Translations under genes and position numbers: made by a program
Shown: piece after piece, positions 35,553-46,199 of the stretch
How the letters are laid out: each line of letters opens with the position of its first letter
Numbering within the stretch: the stretch's first letter is position 1
Source of the DNA: Antedon mediterranea
Lineage: Eukaryota; Echinodermata; Crinoidea; Comatulida; Antedonidae
DNA length: 64,000 bases
Reading direction: 5' to 3'
Assembly (NCBI RefSeq): GCF_964355755.1
Contig: NC_092675.1
Span: 15,513,312-15,577,311, forward strand
Notes under the pieces: generated by a model
What the model was told of the DNA's origin: nothing
Seen by the model: the letters and a program-made list of their open reading frames with translations, nothing else
Database searches by the model: none

Positions 35553-37256
35553 AGCTCAGGTACAGGCATGAATTTTAAATATAATATCTGGTTAATTGTA
35601 CATAAATCAAGTATTTGTAAAAGGAATCAAGACGAAAAAACATAAATTTCCCTTAAAATGGTCAAATACAAAATTTTGCAAAATTCTGCTATAAAAACCA
35701 GGAAGACTTTTTTTCAGTAGTTAGGTAGTTAACCTAATGTAATAACATGTATGGTGACTCCCTAGAAGGTGAAAAAAGATGGTGGATATACGGTGGATAA
35801 TTTTTGCTATAGCATGAAAATAAAAATCTGAAGTTGAATAAAAATACCAGAAATGTAATATTCAAGTTATATTACCTATATTTAGTCATCTGATAACATT
35901 TTTTACCACACCGTTTGTTTTTCATAGCTTTTTAAAATGCCTCTCTATTTACAAAATTTGTGTACAAAAGAATAGAGATTTTACTGTGTAATTTGAACTA
36001 TCCCCCCACTGATAAGAAAGTGCTTGTTTTCTACAAGCTCGTGTAACACAAATAAAATCCCAAAAATTATGAAACATAGGGGAAACTATAGATCGATAAT
36101 TATTGGAATGTATGATCAATGGAAATTTTTTGCCCGCACCTGGCCTTTAATGTAATGGCAAACCAATAAAATGTTCAAAAATTGACTAGCTAATTAATAT
36201 GCATAATTGCTGTAACTTTAGTATACAATATTCAATAATAAAGAAACTTGGCACAGTTTATGTCTGCATACAGTATGTCTTTATTGTAAATACAATTTCA
36301 AGGTAACAGGTACAAGATTATTCAAATTAGCTAATTAATATGTATCTTTATATGCAAAAAGCCTCATTAAATATGCATAAATGATGTAATTAACTGGAAA
36401 ATTCAATGACACATGACCATCTTGGTATAAACATTATATATTTATAAAGTGTAATCTAATATAGTTATTAACATTTTTGTTAAACTAATATATGGAAAAA
36501 AATATGCTTGTTTTATGAAAATATTTAGGCCTTGGCCCAGGGCCTAGGCTAATCAATTAATTAAATACTAGGCCTAGCCTATAGGCCAATGTATGTATAT
36601 TAACTGAAAAACGTAATGGATAGCCTAGGCCTAGCAAACTTTTTGTAAAACAATTAAATATTAATAATAATTAAAATAAACAACAGTAAAACAGTATCAC
36701 CAATTAAACATCAACCATGACTTTTTTTTAATTCTATCCAGCGTATAGTTGCCCGTGCAAACTCCTCGCTGTCCAATGCGATCCACGCTACTACTTGCAC
36801 TGCGCAGCCTGTGGCGATCTTTTGAAATAACGAAAATGGTCCAACTTCCTAAGTTCGAAGGTTGTCAGCATCAAACCGGAAACCGTCAAAATAAAAAGGT
36901 TATAGGGGTGTCTGATGCTGTAAAAACATCAAATTTCCTGCGGGCGTATCAAGTCTAACGGCACACGCTATTGAGTATGATGTTTTAAAATCATTCGTTA
37001 ATGCTTTATTTGTTGCTCAAAACAATCAAAATATATACAAAAATGAAGATGAATTTTATTGTTGTCTAATTTATTTTCACATTTGAACAATATTATGTTT
37101 GACAAATGCCATTCCAAACTCAACATTGATAAAAAAAAATCCATGCTGTGTACGTTTTTACGGTTGTGCGTACAATTGGCTGACGATTCTGTATTCGCGA
37201 GTGCTATGCCTATAATATTATTGTGTAAAATTGCACATATATTATATTATTACTGT
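35553..37256. other. AT-rich intergenic or intronic stretch
   Basis: No gene is supported. CTAATTAATATGCAT-type strings recur at about 36188 and 36326. TAGGCCTAGGC clusters near 36535-36635. A GC-richer island at 36745-36950 has a 69-codon plus-strand frame preceded by an acceptor-like TTCTATCCAG but no recognisable domain. Confidence 0.4.
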
Positions 37257-37985
37257 CTTTCCGCTGAAAAGTCTGCCGACATTTCCGCTTGGGCTGCTCC
37301 GTAAATCTCTTTTACTAGTTTCTTCCAGTCTGATCTTTCATTGGCTAGTTCTTTAAGTTGTTTCATGTCTTTCTTGGTTTTCAATTGTCCGGGATACTTA
37401 ATGTCTGTATTATGCTTATAAAGGGTGAGTAGGTCGTTGCTGAGAGTTATTGGTAGGGTGGTTCTCGGTCTTCCTCGAAATTTTATATTGGTAGTGTTGC
37501 TGAAATAATAAATAGCTTATTGCTGTGTTGGCTGGTGTACATGGGTCTTGTCTAAGTATGTGACCCAATAGTCTCCATCTTGCGTCAACTATTTCTAATG
37601 AAATCGGTTTTGTTCCTGTCCTTCTGTATAAATTTATGTTCGATATCCTGTCTGGGAACCTGATACCTATGATTTTGCGAAGTTGCTGTCTGTGAAATGT
37701 GTCGAGTTTATGTGCTTCTTCTTTTGTGAGTCCCCATGTTTCAGAGTTGTAGAGTAATATACTTTTAACTAGTGAGTTGTACAGCTTGATACGTATTTTT
37801 AATTTGATTTTATGTTTTCGAAGCCACATCGAGTTTAGTTTGGTCATTGCTACACGCGCTAGTTGTTTTCTTCTAATTATGTCTTGTCTGTCCCCGGCCC
37901 AAGGAGCGATCCTACTTTTTTCGTGTTTCTCCATTGTTCTTGTATGTCTTCTTTTTCTCGTTTTACCCAAAATTGCACATGCCAC
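37257..37985 (-). pseudogene. 5'-truncated LINE, RT C-terminal region
   Basis: A 189-codon minus-strand frame contains SLVKSILLYNSETWGLTKEE, HRQQLRKIIGIRFPDRISN and RWRLLGHILRQDPCTPANTA, a C-terminal arrangement found in many non-LTR reverse transcriptases. After a frameshift near 37500-37420 it continues as LKELANERSDWKKLVKEIY, ending near 37257. Abrupt start at about 37985. Confidence 0.8.
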
Positions 37986-38125
37986 AGGTAATACATTTTT
38001 ACATTACCATGATTTAATAGCTGGACATTTTCCAGCAGATAGATTTTTGTTTTATGAAAATTAATGAAGAGGTTGATTTAAAAACAAATATATTACACCA
38101 TTTTACTCATGGAGTTTATACTCAC

Positions 38126-38223
38126 CCTTTTTTTCTAATGCTACAAAGAATTCAGCAATGTTTCCAATAATGTCTTCATCTTCAAGTATCTTATCCAAAT
38201 TTCCTGCTACTTGCCTTGCATTT
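38126..38223 (-). CDS. Candidate host exon, possibly SETD9 5' exon
   Basis: A 98-base open segment between a TTATTATTATAG acceptor and a GTGAGT donor, encoding NARQVAGNLDKILEDEDIIG then NIAEFFVALEKK. The frame is phase 2 at its start and phase 1 at its end. Phase 1 matches the start of the SETD9 exon at 28307, and the DEDIIG...FFVAL pattern resembles the N-terminal region of SETD9 as remembered. If correct, the hAT/piggyBac nest at 29.9-35.5 kb is also intronic to SETD9. At least one further exon of about 40-50 residues would still be missing between them. An unrelated gene is possible. Confidence 0.4.
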
Positions 38224-38303
38224 CTATAATAATAAGTTGAATACATTAAAACTAAAACAAAAATCAATAGTATTTAATAGGCCTAGCCCTGGAGTTATCA
38301 ATC

Positions 38304-39179
38304 GGGTGTGTAGAAAGCGACGACCTCGAATTGGACGACCCGGGCAACCTCGAATTGGACGACCCATAACACGAAACCGACGACCCCTATAGCCTAGCCT
38401 AGGTCTAAGTGTGGTATAACATCGCGAAGCCGAATATACTGTAGCCAAAGATCTTTAAACCATACCTATAATACTCGCAAACAAGCAATTGATTGAAAAA
38501 ATATAGAAATATCGTCATTTGATACTGAATGTGTCGACACGAACAAACGAACAGATATGGAACGCCAAGAGTGCATCAATAAAACTGCATTCGACTCGAT
38601 TAGCACACAAAATATCATAAACATGGCAAACCAGGTCAAAACGGCCCCTTTTTCAGCGGCGGGTAAGGTTTGACCGTATACAATGCATGTGTGAAATGTA
38701 CAGTAAGCTTTCTTATGGCCCTCCCCATGCACATGTTCGCAACACGCTGCTTGATAGGCCTATAGTGTTCGTTATAAGAAGACGAGATGTAATTATACGT
38801 CTATGGTTTAACCATGTCATGTATAATATTTATTTCTTTTTAATTTATTTTTAATATGTCGAATGCAGTTTTAATGATGCACTCTTGGCGTTCCATATCT
38901 GTTCGTTTGTTCGTGTCGACACATTCAATAGTATCAAATGGCGATATTTCTGTATTTTTTCAATCAATTGCTTGCTTGCGAGTATTATATAAGGTATGGT
39001 TTAAAGATCTTTGGCTATGTTCGGCTTTGGGATGTTATACCACACTTAGGCCTAGGCTAGGCTAGGATATAGGGGTAGTCGGTTTCGTGTTATGGGTTGT
39101 CCAATTCTAGGTCGTCCAATTTGAGGTCGCCCAGGTCGTTGGGGTCGTCCAATTCGAGGTCGTCGCTTTCTACACACCC
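38304..39179. mobile_element. Iteron-ended inverted-repeat element, 10-bp TSD
   Basis: Ends begin GGGTGTGTAGAAAGCGACGA and are inverted over about 300 bp. GTTATCAATC (38294-38303) and GCTATCAATC (39180-39189) are a 10-bp direct duplication with one mismatch. Behind each end is a run of iterons of the form CCTCGAATTGGACGACC. At the inner edge both arms carry TATGGAACGCCAAGAGTGC or its SNP variant. 876 bp, no transposase. Confidence 0.85.
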
Positions 39180-39234
39180 GCTATCAATCACCATCACAGC
39201 CGTGCAGTGTGAATGTTTTTTAAATTTTTACATT

Positions 39235-39585
39235 TAAAAAAAAATGTATTTATTTATTTATTTCTTTATTCGAATTCACAAAATAACACTACATATAAAA
39301 TACAAAGAATGAAATCAGGGTAACACAAAAAAGTAACCAAAGGTCGAACTTATTTCCATTTTTGTGGCCCTAAGGATGAAAACACGTCCTAAGTTAAGAA
39401 TAAACATTTTTTACAATAAACTATAACAGTTAACACTAGAAGTAACAATATATATATATATATATATAAATTATTATCTTTCAGGCATAACCTCTTTGAG
39501 ATGTTTTCTGATATTTCTTTTGAATTGATTGATGGTTTCTGAACCCTGTATCAATTTTGGCAGGTGATTCCATGATGTTATAGGG
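39235..39585 (-). pseudogene. LINE 3' end
   Basis: The minus strand reads PITSWNHLPKLIQGSETINQ then FKRNIRKHLKEVMPER and a stop (about 39590-39478), the conserved WN.LP...FKRN..KHL C-terminus of L2/CR1-type RTs. A 3' untranslated region of about 240 bp follows, ending in (TTTA)n at 39235-39260. Confidence 0.7.
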
Positions 39586-39697
39586 TGACTTCAAAATGTC
39601 ACGGGTCAATGATTTTCCGCTCGAGTTGCTTCTGGTAGACAAACAAACTCCGAGTACAGCGTGGTCAGTGTGTTTACTGTGTGTTTACGTATAGAAA

Positions 39698-40033
39698 ATG
39701 GCAGTCAGCACCGCTAGTTCGTCGTTGCCAAACATGGTTTTATCAGCAATAACTGATAATTTATCAACAACTGAACGTCGAAGATATCTTCAGAAAATAT
39801 CAGGTATCGGTAAAGACCCATATTTGATCGATAAAGATGAATTTTCGCACGAAATCGACAGTCTGCCGGACCTCACATCGATGGATATCATGGCATACTT
39901 AATCGCTACGCCAAGCCCATACACAGCTGAAAATTTTCAAGCCTACAAATCTAAAGAGGCTTACAATCAATTTGCTAATGGATTTCTGTCGGATATGAAA
40001 AAAAAAGGAAAAACAAAAAAAACAGCTTTGTAA
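39698..40033 (+). CDS. Truncated accessory protein of ISL2EU-like element
   Basis: 111 codons, starting MAVSTASSSLPNMVLSA. The segment YLIATPSPYTAENFQAYKSK followed by EAYNQFANGF is recognisable from a family of long proteins in marine invertebrates that continue into SWIM-type and YqaJ-like nuclease regions. Here the frame ends in a Lys-rich tail soon after, so the nuclease portion is missing, apparently by internal deletion. The assignment rests on remembered similarity. Confidence 0.5.
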   Translation: MAVSTASSSLPNMVLSAITDNLSTTERRRYLQKISGIGKDPYLIDKDEFSHEIDSLPDLTSMDIMAYLIATPSPYTAENFQAYKSKEAYNQFANGFLSDMKKKGKTKKTAL

Positions 40034-40436
40034 TGCAGCCGGACATTGTCTGAAGGTCCGAAGCCCTCGTAAATGCAGACGGCAAAGCTGTTTATTAAAT
40101 ATTAAATACGCTGCTAAACTTGTGTGGGACTTGTGTATATTTTTGTCAAGTGAAGTATTTGTATAAATAAAATACTATTGTTGTAAAAGTGAAAATTGTA
40201 TCATTTATTGTGTAATTGACACATACAACATATACAGAATACAAGTCATTTAACAGAAAGAAATAGACCATTCAAAACTTTTAATTCAATTTTATTTTTA
40301 TTACAGTATTTCATAAACAAAGCTTTTCATCTTCATTATAAGGGCTTCAGACCTTCAAACATGAAAATGCATGTTATTGTTAGGCTGCATATAAAAAGCT
40401 ATTTCTTTTTAACTGAACATTAGAACACTAAACGAG
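40034..40436. other. Spacer between convergent transposon genes
   Basis: AT-rich, no gene. It contains AATAAA-like signals near 40166 (plus) as expected between two converging 3' ends. Confidence 0.4.
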
Positions 40437-43102
40437 TCAACCACTTCTAACAATGGCAGGACATAAATTAAACAATGCACAGCATGTTCTGGCAATCTTG
40501 TCAACCTTAGGTATGCCTGTACTGTCTGTTGTCATGTACTCAATTGGTAATGTTGAACTTAAAATTGAGTACTTTTGACGGACACCACCGATGACCCTCT
40601 CCATATGAATTCGTAAATGAGCAATTTTTCTTGTGGTTTCCACCTCAAGAGCAGACAGCTGTTGTTTTCCCTTCTTAAAAGCAGGAATCTTTGCTTCGCA
40701 ACCATAAAACCCAGCATCATCTTTTATGTCAAAACCTCGGTCGGCAAGGATGACATCCCCAGGTAGCAGATAATCAAAAAAATCTGATGTCAATGTTATG
40801 GTCTTATCTGTACCACAGCCTTCCAATGCTGCAGACAAATATGAAATTGACCCGCATGGAGTGCAGCCAATTAAAAACTTTACTGTATTGTGGTGCTTGT
40901 AGTTGGAAAACAGTTGTGCCCTCGCTTCAAGACTTGAGGGCCACTCGCAAAAAACCTCAAAACAGTCAATTATTACTGCTACCTTCGACTCCAATGCAAT
41001 TCGAAATTGCATTGGCATGGTTTTCCACAACACCGGTACAAATCGGTACGCAATGTCCTGATCTCTAAGGTTCAGTCTAAGTTTGAACAGTACAATTAGT
41101 AACTGCTGAAATCGACTTACTGATGTTCTACTCAGGAATCTGCTTTTAACTAGTTCAAAAACCAACATCAATACTGCAAATGAAGGCAACCCTGTGTAGA
41201 AATGAGTTCGCTCATTGTTATTTTTAAAAGTTAACTCTGTTATTGGCGACTCCTGTAACAAGGCCTGTGACTGGGCCTGTAAGACATCTATGTCAGCACA
41301 ACACATATGTGTCTGTGTTGACATATCCACACCAAACTCTACTGTTTGAGTCGCTCGTTCTACAGGAGAAACATCTTCCATATTAGCCTCACCTAATTGG
41401 AGATCTAACGAACCTTCCACAGCAATACATTTCTTTTTTTCCAGTTCTCTTTTTTGTGACCTTTCGTATCGCTCCTTATCACGTTTTGCGGTGTGATCAT
41501 CCAGGTCCAACCTGCCCATGTCTTGAGTTGGAGCCCAATCAGGATGGGCTTGCTCAGCAAGTGGTGCAGGCTTGCCTAAAAGAAATATGTATACATGTTA
41601 AATACAGTATATAGACGTAATATAGCAATTTTTGGGTTTAATAAAAAATATTCAATTCGGTGGTTATAAATACATTTTGACAACACCCTGTATGTACAGA
41701 CTTCTATTAATACCTATGATATGCATAACCACCTATGATTAACTATGGTATAGTAATCAATTCACAGCATGAAGGCCTGCCAGCCCAGCATGGAATGGAT
41801 GATATCAACTGAGTTAATTAATGCACATGCATCCTCCATCCTAATTATAGATAGCATAGGCCTACTCGTAAACAATGTAAATTGTGTGAAACTATATCAA
41901 ATATATGTATATAAATATACTAGTCTAGGTTAACATACAATACTCAACAATGTTGAAAATCAATACATACCTCCAATAAAATGTTTAGAACATACACGAT
42001 AATTTTCGATTTTGTTAACATTTATGTCCTCTCTATGAATGTTGGCTAGCCAGACCCTCTGCCTTTTGGCCTTTATTTCTTGCTTTTCAGCACCATGTAG
42101 CTGTCACACCAAAATCAGTCCGGGCCAAAATCGGTCCGGTGGAACAGTTTTGGCTGCCAAAATCAGTCCGGGGGACCATTTATGGCTGCCAAAACCTGTC
42201 CGGCCGGACCAATTTTGGCCGCCAAAACTGGTCCGGCCTGGATAAAATCGGTCCGGGCAGTAGGACTGTTTTTGGCCGCCAAATATGGTCCGGTCTTACA
42301 AATATATGGTGTGCAAAATTAGTCATAATGTATACCGGTATATCATTAAAAAAAGGCCATGATTAGTCATTATATTGAAAACTATGGGGTTTTATTTGTT
42401 ATTTTAATATTATAAATTAAGCCTGTTTTTTTTATTATCATTATTAGTAGTAACTCATCAATAATTAGTACTAATTGTTAGGCTTTTTGTATACAATATG
42501 TATCTCTGCCTGTTTTTAATCCATTTTGTTCTTTTTTAACATCTTCGTTTCCCCATGATGTTAAAAACAATTTAATTTATTAATTATTTATGGTTATTCA
42601 ATCAATATATCAATTCAATACAATTATTATAAAACAATTATCCAATATTGATTAGGCTGAGGAAGGAAAAAGGCCTCAATCATAAATAAAATCTAGCTGG
42701 CAATATCAGCGTCTCATACCCGTTCATGTGAGTGTGTGGCAGGCCGAAATATGAGTGAACACCTAACTAAGTCATGTTTTTAGATAAAATACATTTATTT
42801 ATAGTATTTATCCGACAAGATAACTTACTAATATATATCATGGAATATTTTTCTAGCCATAAACAACTTAAAACAGCATCATAGGCCTAGTAATTCAATT
42901 AAAATCGACAGAAGAAAAGCCCGGACCGATTTTGGCAGTGGCGGACTGCTTTTGGCCACAATTTTAGAGCCCAAACTGATTTTGGCCCCGGACCATATTT
43001 ATCGTGACATAGCCTTGAAACTTTAGGAATTCTAAAAAAAGAAATTCCTACATCTCTGTTTGAACGACTACCACAATCTTTCACTGCACAGAAACTTGGC
43101 AT
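40437..43102 (-). CDS. THAP-DDE transposase (IS5/ISL2EU type)
   Basis: Two exons. Exon 1 starts MPSFCAVKDCGSRS at 43102 and, across the 42102-43009 insertion, continues as EKQEIKAKRQRVWLANIHRE to VCSKHFIGG, ending at 41971 before GTATGT. Together these form a C2CH THAP zinc finger (CAVKDC...CSKH, with W and P conserved). Exon 2 (41575-40437, acceptor CTTTTAG) begins KPAPLAEQAHPDWAPTQD and contains a DDE_Tnp_4-like catalytic domain: VIIDCFEVF (first Asp), VILADRGFDI (second Asp), HMERVIGG (Glu). The 360-codon exon 2 frame is uninterrupted. The only visible lesion is the insertion in exon 1, whose removal leaves the frame open. Confidence 0.85.
42102..43009. mobile_element. Iteron-ended element inserted in THAP exon
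   Basis: TAGC at 42098-42101 and 43010-43013 is a 4-bp target duplication. Ends begin TGTCAC. Behind the left end lie about ten copies of CCAAAATCGGTCCGG in both direct and variant forms (42110-42300); four inverted copies lie at the right (42915-43000). 908 bp, AT-rich centre, no transposase. The 4-bp duplication sets it apart from the 9-10-bp TSD elements. Confidence 0.8.
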
Positions 43103-44120
43103 TACTCAAAAATAATATACAATTGAAGAGCAAATAATACACGTAATCACTGTGTATAACACCATGTGTGAGCATACTGGAGGTTGTTTGTCTACCAGGA
43201 GCATTGGAGCGTAGCGAGGTCAACTTTTATAACCTTTTGACCTCATATGCAATCACCCTCTCCTCCTATATAGGATGGTCTATAAATTGGCTAGCCTATC
43301 TATGATCAAAGAATATATATCACAAGAATGAGTAATCCGTGATTTTCCCTGTAACAGTAATATTGTCCATGTGGTAGGGCGCCGCCATAAGTGTGGATGT
43401 ATCTGGGATGTATACAACTTTTTGTGAAGGTTTCACTAATCAAATGCTGGACCACCGGAGTATTTTCCGATGATAAAAATGTTATCAACTACATGCCAAC
43501 ATCATGTTAAATACTATTTGAATATTTAATTGTTCGTTTTATGCAATTTATTTAGTAAAAACTGCCGTATATAAACAGTTTGATTTATCAACAGGGCGCT
43601 ACGATAGCGTGACCGGGCGTGTTGGTGTTTACGCGTTTTCACGAAGGATAGTTTAATAATATTCCTATATTTAACTTGTTTCTGGTAAAACAAATAAATG
43701 TTAATGACATTTAACATTTCTCCTATTAATAATAATTAATAATGTGTTTTATACTAATTTATATCATAAAAACAATACTTAATTTACACGGCAATGGTAA
43801 AGAATAGGCCGTGCTGAGTAATATTCGTTGATTTTTGGTGTTGCTGTGTTAGGCCTTTTTTGTGAACTAACTTAGCATGTTAGTAAATAATTGTCTGTAA
43901 AAGTGAATAAACACTAGTTTGTTAATAAATATGTATTATAAAATAGTTTACAATTGCAAAAACTATCATCATAATTCTATTTAATGTGACATGTATCATC
44001 TCTATTAAATCAAGTCTTATTTAGTATGTATACATCCGCCCTTATGAGGGCGAGCATCACTCACTGGAGCTCTCTGTTACAAATTTCTCATGCAAAAATC
44101 GCGGAATACTCATTCTTGTG

Positions 44121-45202
44121 GGGTGTCACGAAAGCTCAGACCACGAAAGCTCAGACCCCCTAAGACCTAAGATCACGAAAGCTAAGACCCAACACCTAAG
44201 ATTAAAAATATTTATCTTTCGCACCTGCCTTGTATTTTAACTCCCAACATTTTTATTCTGAATACCACACCTTAGAATTGGCACTTTCATGAAAAAGAAT
44301 CACATAAAAAGTAACAAATACATTTTTAAATTGATGATTTTACAGACGTTTTTCTCGCACACAAAATGACTAGCCTACAGTACAGTACCCCATGGGCCAT
44401 GTTCAATGTTTTTGTTTCTATGGAACGTCAAAAGAGCAAAAATTATATAGAGGGCTGAAAACTCCGTGGAGTCCATCTACAGTGTGGATGGAACAATGTA
44501 AAATTAAAATTGTTATGATAATAGTATAATCATGCAAGTACGAAGAAATAAATACTGGCAAATAAATTTTAATTTAAAAATCATGATAAGTTTTTTTGTT
44601 TCGTTTTCTTTCTGTTTTTATACTTGTACTATTATTGTTGCTCTTTTGGCGCTCCATAGAAACAAAAACATTGAGCATGGGGAGCTCGAGGAGTTACATT
44701 GTCATTACAGTATACAAAGAAACACATCTGTAAAATCATCAATTTAAAGGATTTATTTATTTGTTATTATGTGTTTCTCCTTCTGAAAGTACTTATAAGT
44801 CCTAATTTTAAAGTGTGGTGTTCAGGATAAAGTTAGTCAACAAATTTGGAGTCAAAATACAAGAAAGGCAGGTGCGTAAGAAAAACATCCTCTGAAGCAA
44901 CACAATGGAGTAAATATATACCAACAAACAACCCGTCAAGTTTGTTTGTTGTAAAGAAAAAATATACATTTACTCAACGGGCGAAAATAATGTGAGTTTA
45001 TCTTTGTTTTTCGGTAGTATTAAATTATATTTATGGTAATAAATGAAACCTACTGTGTTTAAAATTATGTATGGATAAACAAGTATTGTTTTTAAGCTGT
45101 AGTATATCTTAGTATTTGTAATCTTAGGTGTTGGGTCTTAGCTTTCGTGATCTTAGGTCTTAGGGGGTCTGAGCTTTCGTGGTCTGAGCTTTCGTGACAC
45201 CC
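44121..45202. mobile_element. Iteron-ended element, 9-10-bp TSD (MULE-like)
   Basis: Ends begin GGGTGTCACGAAAGCTCAGA and carry three or four iterons CGAAAGCT(C/A)AGACC on each side, followed by TTTCGCACCTGC and the same inverted-repeat body as the element at 25903-26795, up to TTTCTATGGAACGTCAAAAG on the left and its GCGCC variant on the right. CATTCTTGTG at 44111-44120 recurs at 48574-48583 once the next element is removed. 1082 bp, non-coding. Confidence 0.85.
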
Positions 45203-46199
45203 ATTAGGCGCAGGAGCCCCGGATAGCGTTACGTTTGAAAACCCCAAAAAGTGAGGTTTTCAACCATTAGCGGCATGACTGATGTGAGTGATTAATGTGT
45301 TTTACGGATGGTTTCAAGGACTATCCTACCAGTGGGCTGTTCACTGGTCAAATGATTGACACTTTGTATCACCGTTTGTAACTGGAGCTGTGACGACCTT
45401 TGTAACTGGAGCTGTGACAACCTTGCAAGAATACTAGGCCAGAATTTTTAATTGAAAAGTGCCTTGGTATATGGTATTAACAATAACATGGAGATGGAAC
45501 AAATTTGTCTATCTTTCTTTCTAAAATAAATGGTCACTATAGTTTCAAACTAGGCTTAGTCCACCACATTAGTAATTACGAATCGAAACCTAAATTAAAA
45601 TTGTTGGTATTCTTTGGCCATTGTTTGATTAATTACATCTTCATGCCATGTTTTTTTTTCTCTAATGATTTGGCGATACGCTCCTATATTAATTAGGCCT
45701 ACTAGCAGAGGGTTCGATGAGTTTTGAAAAGTTATGGAAATGTGGTCTAACATATAGCAATTCAGTTTTTTAAGGCCCTTCTTCCTTGTCCGAGCCTTTG
45801 GAAATATTAAAAAGTTATATTAATATAATATATTCTGTGTTTTCATGTTTTGAGAAATTGTATATCATTTCAGATGTTTCGCGCTGCGCTTTTATTTGTT
45901 TCGCGCTTCGTCTTGTTCGAGCTTCCTCCGTACATACCGATAATTAATATGATTTTTCATTTCATTTTTTGTACATTATTAAAAAATAGCATACAGAACC
46001 CCATACAGAACATACCCTTCTCTGAGAAAACACTTGTGGGCGATTCCCCGAATACGGCATGATGGAATAGCTTTGGAGACTTTGACTTTGGAGTAGGCCT
46101 AAATCGAAAAACGTCAAGCAACTCAACAGTTCTTTTCAGAACTAATATAGGCCTACGTGGTGTACCGCAAATTTATATCAACAAATATGTAACTTGTTT

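Larger units (their letters stand above)
39586..43258. mobile_element. ISL2EU/IS5-like DNA transposon
   Basis: Ends share AGGGTGA(C/T)T and, about 60-70 bp in, CTGGTAGACAAACAA in inverted orientation (about 39630 and 43190). It carries two convergent genes: a short plus-strand ORF (39698-40033) and a THAP-DDE transposase (43102-40437, minus). The pairing of an IS5-type transposase with a second protein is the reported layout of ISL2EU. Target duplication (2 bp expected) not clear. Confidence 0.7.

Noticed and set aside
36749-36958. 69-codon plus-strand ORF as a host exon
   Set aside because: It has an acceptor-like sequence before it and higher GC, but no donor, domain or partner exon could be found.
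28307-38126. Direct splicing of the 38126 exon to the 28307 SETD9 exon
   Set aside because: Phase fits, but the product would lack about 40-50 residues present in the family, so at least one exon is missing or the link is wrong.
38466-39065. Two ORFs sharing LMHSWRSISVRLFVSTHS on opposite strands
   Set aside because: They are the two inverted arms of the 38304-39179 element, not a gene pair.
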